Below the pieces are notes generated by a model. That model was not told the DNA's origin and searched no databases. It saw only the letters and a program-made list of their open reading frames with translations. From CAYMUB01 sp964393545 (GTDB lineage Bacteria > Patescibacteriota > Microgenomatia > Daviesbacterales > UBA10151), in contig CAYMUB010000061.1 in NCBI GenBank assembly GCA_964393545.1, positions 1 to 15,115 on the forward strand: a DNA stretch of 15,115 nt. Reading direction: 5' to 3'. This document shows, piece by piece, positions 13,019-15,115 of the stretch; positions within the stretch are counted from its first letter, which is position 1, and every line of letters begins with the position of its first letter. The position numbers and the translations under genes were made by a program.

Positions 13019-13823
13019 CGTTTATATAGTATTTACCGCCTTTTTCCAAAATTTGCCCTGATAAAGTCAGCAGACTAATTTGAGCTCCCACCTCAGACAC
13101 AGGCGACTTAAGTTTTCTTGCTATTTCATCAACAGTCAAGGCTTCATTATCCAAAACTTGCAAAAGAGGATCATTGCTTTGCATTACTGCAGAATCTTCC
13201 CCTAACCACATTTTAGCCTTACCATCAGCTATTAACTTATTTGATCCATGAGAAGTACGGCTGGTAATTGGACCAGGTACTGCCCAAAGTGTTCTTTTAA
13301 GTTTGAGAGCGAGTCTGGCGGTAATTAAGGAACCGCTACTTTCTGCTGCTTCAACTACTATCACTTCTTTTGAAAGGGCGGCTACTATCCTGTTTCTGGA
13401 AGGAAAAGTCCAGTGAGATGCTTTTTGAGTTTCCCATTCAGACAGCAATAACCCGCCTGAATCAACAATCTTTTTGGCTAATGTTAGATCCACTCCTGTC
13501 AATTTTTGGTCAATCCCCCAACCCAAAACAGCTATAGTCTTACCCCCACCTTCAAGACAAACCTGATGAGCCCACTGATCAATTCCATACATGAATCCAG
13601 ACACAATAGTGATGTTTTGTGAAATTAGCCTGGGAATAATCTTTTCAACCACCCGGCGCCCATAATCTGTCATTTTCCGGGATCCCACAACTGCTACACA
13701 ATTTTCAAAGAGATTAAGATTCCAGTTGCCTATAAAATAAAGTGTCTTGGGAGGGGTGGATAAATCAGCCAGTTTTTGTAATTCAGCTACTTTGGCAGGG
13801 TTTGCAACTTTGTGATAATCCAT
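13008..13823 (-). CDS. dprA: DprA/Smf DNA-processing protein
   Basis: 271 residues, short because the N-terminal SAM/helix-hairpin-helix domain of many DprA proteins is absent. The Rossmann-type core has VAVVGSRKMTDYGRR (43-57), SGFMYGID (75-82, usually SGLARGID), FPSRNRIVAAL (140-150), EAAESSGSLITAR (158-170) and GSNKLIADG (193-201). A winged-helix C terminus follows (about 220-271). DprA binds incoming single-stranded DNA and loads RecA during transformation. The ATG at 13823 follows tRNA-Ser(GCT) by 36 nt; GGAG lies 12 nt before the ATG and a TATTAT hexamer 6 nt before it. Its end overlaps comM by 11 nt. Confidence 0.95.
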   Translation of the reverse strand: MDYHKVANPAKVAELQKLADLSTPPKTLYFIGNWNLNLFENCVAVVGSRKMTDYGRRVVEKIIPRLISQNITIVSGFMYGIDQWAHQVCLEGGGKTIAVLGWGIDQKLTGVDLTLAKKIVDSGGLLLSEWETQKASHWTFPSRNRIVAALSKEVIVVEAAESSGSLITARLALKLKRTLWAVPGPITSRTSHGSNKLIADGKAKMWLGEDSAVMQSNDPLLQVLDNEALTVDEIARKLKSPVSEVGAQISLLTLSGQILEKGGKYYINDAS

Positions 13824-13857
13824 ATAAAGATAATACTCCTCTGCTTACCTGCTGTCT

Positions 13858-13949
<92 letters not shown>

Positions 13950-13963
13950 GTAGGCCCATTATA

Positions 13964-14662
13964 CTACCTGGCCAAAGTTAAAGCCCATACTTTTTTAGCA
14001 CCTGCTCTTTTTAGTACATTACCACATTCCCTTAAAGTTGAACCTGTTGTCCAAACATCGTCGATAAGTAAAACATAGGGTACAGGGTTTAGAGTATAGG
14101 GTTTAGTTACTGCGAAAGCACCCCGGATGTTTTGCAGACGTCCAAAACCTTTTAGTTTAGCTTGAGATTTGGTGTTCCTGATTCTCTTTAATCCGTCACA
14201 ATAGTCTAATCCCAGTTTTTTGGATAATAATTGTCCAACTAAAGATGACTGATTAAAACCTCTGTTATTTTCTCTCCACCAATATAAAGGCACCGGAATA
14301 ATTACCCATTCTTTTTTTCTGTCTTGTTTAATCTGTTCTAAGATAAAAGGCTGATATCTAGTCCAGTATTCCACTGTAATATCTACCAAAGTTTCTGCTA
14401 AACCCTTTACCCTGCCATATTTTAGCTGTTTTATTGCTTCTTTTAAGGGATTTTTATAGATTCCCAAACTCCACAGCCCATCTAAACCAAAGCTTGTTTC
14501 ACAATGCGGATGAGTTAGGCCACCAATTGATTTGTTATCACAATGGGGACAGAATAAATCTGTTTGTAGGATATTAGTCACGCACCCCTCACAAAAATAG
14601 CTGCCTTCTGTCTTGCAACCCACACACTTTTTGGGAAATAGAACATCCAGAAGAAAATTCAT
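13964..14662 (-). CDS. comF: ComF family phosphoribosyltransferase-like competence protein
   Basis: 232 residues from the ATG at 14662; a GTG 39 nt upstream is rejected because the extra residues are encoded by a repeat array. The N-terminal zinc ribbon has CVGC (13-16), CEGC (24-27) and CPHC (38-41). The C-terminal domain has RGFNQS (134-139) and the PRPP-binding loop VLLIDDVWTTGST (197-209). ComF is needed for DNA uptake across the inner membrane in Gram-positive models, working with the ComFA helicase. A tandem 7-bp array (14077-14104) encodes KPYTLNPVPY (187-196), just before the PRPP loop. First gene of the comF-tRNA-dprA-comM-yraN cluster. Confidence 0.94.
   Translation of the reverse strand: MNFLLDVLFPKKCVGCKTEGSYFCEGCVTNILQTDLFCPHCDNKSIGGLTHPHCETSFGLDGLWSLGIYKNPLKEAIKQLKYGRVKGLAETLVDITVEYWTRYQPFILEQIKQDRKKEWVIIPVPLYWWRENNRGFNQSSLVGQLLSKKLGLDYCDGLKRIRNTKSQAKLKGFGRLQNIRGAFAVTKPYTLNPVPYVLLIDDVWTTGSTLRECGNVLKRAGAKKVWALTLAR
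14077..14104. repeat. Tandem 7-bp array inside comF
   Basis: Four units on the plus strand: AGGGTAC, AGGGTTT, AGAGTAT, AGGGTTT. They encode the stretch around KPYTLNPVPY between the conserved RGAFAV and the PRPP loop. Same period 7 as the arrays in dnaG and tlyA. Confidence 0.9.
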
Positions 14663-14727
14663 AGTTGATAGTCCGTAGTTTATAGTAAAACAACTAATCA
14701 CTAATAACTACCCACTAATTACTCAAC
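14661..14727. repeat. Inverted pair of tandem 7-bp arrays upstream of comF
   Basis: Left array, plus strand: ATAGTTG, ATAGTCC, GTAGTTT, ATAGTAA (14661-14688). After a 4-nt gap the right array reads ACTAATC, ACTAATA, ACTACCC, ACTAATT, ACTCAAC (14693-14727). Read on the minus strand the right array is AGTAATT, AGTGGGT and so on, so both follow AGTNNNT in opposite directions and could fold into a long imperfect hairpin in the comF leader. The last base pairs of the left array reach the comF ATG. Confidence 0.85.
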
Positions 14728-14730
14728 TTC

Positions 14731-14759
14731 TGGAATTATTTTTATATGTGTTCTATACT
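14731..14759 (+). promoter_or_regulatory. Promoter of the small ORF at 14767
   Basis: TGGAAT (14731-14736, poor -35), 17-nt spacer, TATACT (14754-14759), then exactly 7 nt to ATG at 14767. This favours the internal ATG over the one at 14746, which would lie upstream of the -10. Confidence 0.5.
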
Positions 14760-14766
14760 CTGGTAT

Positions 14767-14991
14767 ATGATCACTACTACAAGTGAAATTCCTACACCAA
14801 CTCAGCCTCGTGAGTTTCATCTTGGTCCAAATAAAGAAATACTGGGAGAACAGGTAGGAAGAGTTATAAAATTAAGTAATTCAGGAATTGGTGCAGCCTT
14901 TTATGTTGATGTTACTGACCGGCTTGTACATCCTGAGATGACAGAGACAAATGAAGAACCATTTCCTATTGTCAAGTACCCATTTCATTAA
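14767..14991 (+). CDS. Small hypothetical protein
   Basis: 74 residues from the ATG at 14767 (the ATG at 14746 would precede the -10 box). Acidic and soluble, with no hydrophobic segment and no recognised domain; it contains TPTQPREFHLGPNKEIL and a short VGRVIKLSNSG stretch. It is divergent from comF and its stop is 4 nt from the end of the convergent transposase. It could be a real small gene, given the promoter placement, or a chance ORF. Confidence 0.5.
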   Translation: MITTTSEIPTPTQPREFHLGPNKEILGEQVGRVIKLSNSGIGAAFYVDVTDRLVHPEMTETNEEPFPIVKYPFH

Positions 14992-14995
14992 GACA

Positions 14996-15115
14996 TTATT
15001 CTTTAACTAATTGAGCATAAACGGCAGGAGGCATTTTTAATGCAGTGTGGATTCTTTTAAAGTTGTAGTAGTGAATCTGGCTGTAGATTTCCTCAATTAA
15101 TTGCCCAATTGTTTC
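14996..15115 (-). mobile_element. C-terminal end of an rve-type (IS3/IS481-like) transposase, cut by the window edge
   Basis: The minus strand from 15115 is open for 39 codons to a TAA at 14998. It contains IHYYNFKRIHTALKMPPAVY, the typical end of the integrase catalytic core of IS3 and IS481 transposases, where YN.KR.H.AL...P marks the C terminus after the last catalytic Glu. The rest lies beyond the window, so completeness and the inverted repeats cannot be judged. No terminal inverted repeat is evident between 14992 and 14998. Confidence 0.85.

Noticed and set aside
14661..14727. CRISPR array
   Set aside because: Units are 7 bp with no spacers between them; there are no cas genes in the window.

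Overview
The window looks like a streamlined genome of the candidate phyla radiation (Patescibacteria, most probably a Microgenomates-type lineage). The reasons are low G+C, overlapping or nearly touching genes, few Shine-Dalgarno sites, a tRNA carrying a group I intron, homing-endonuclease genes beside tRNAs, a DUF5667 secreted protein, and a competence set (ComF, DprA, ComM) in a compact gene set. TGA is used as a stop (comM, for example), so lineages that recode TGA are unlikely. The taxonomic call is inference.

Layout. 1-1190 (minus strand): a tRNA-Asn(GUU) split by a 184-nt group I intron; an HTH/LAGLIDADG-like gene ending 3 nt from the tRNA; then a broken second copy of the tRNA-Asn 5' half carrying hairpin insertions. 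1293-4563: a DUF2177 membrane protein convergent with the dnaG-rpoD operon. 4586-5915: back-to-back promoters, a 26-nt tRNA-Ser 5' fragment, a two-motif LAGLIDADG endonuclease and an intact tRNA-Ser(GGA). 5919-7387: GrpB-family protein, convergent with a Nudix-tlyA pair. 7544-10082: a large secreted DUF5667 protein divergent from a small membrane protein, with a perfect 14-bp palindrome between them. 10151-11089: tRNA-Ser(CGA), tRNA-Arg(GCG), a two-helix membrane protein and tRNA-Ser(TGA). 11118-14662 (minus strand): comF, tRNA-Ser(GCT), dprA, comM, yraN, a natural-transformation cluster with a tRNA inside it. 14767-15115: a small unknown ORF and the C-terminal end of an rve-type transposase that runs off the window.

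Two signals stand out. First, both endonuclease genes sit between a broken tRNA 5' half and an intact tRNA, which suggests elements that target tRNA genes. Second, six short arrays of tandem 7-bp units occur in or next to dnaG, tlyA (two), comF, and just upstream of comF (two, inverted). Their unit sequences differ between loci but the 7-bp period is constant. Several genes also have a -10 hexamer exactly 7 nt before ATG, pointing to leaderless mRNAs. All statements rest on reading the sequence only; no search or folding program was run.
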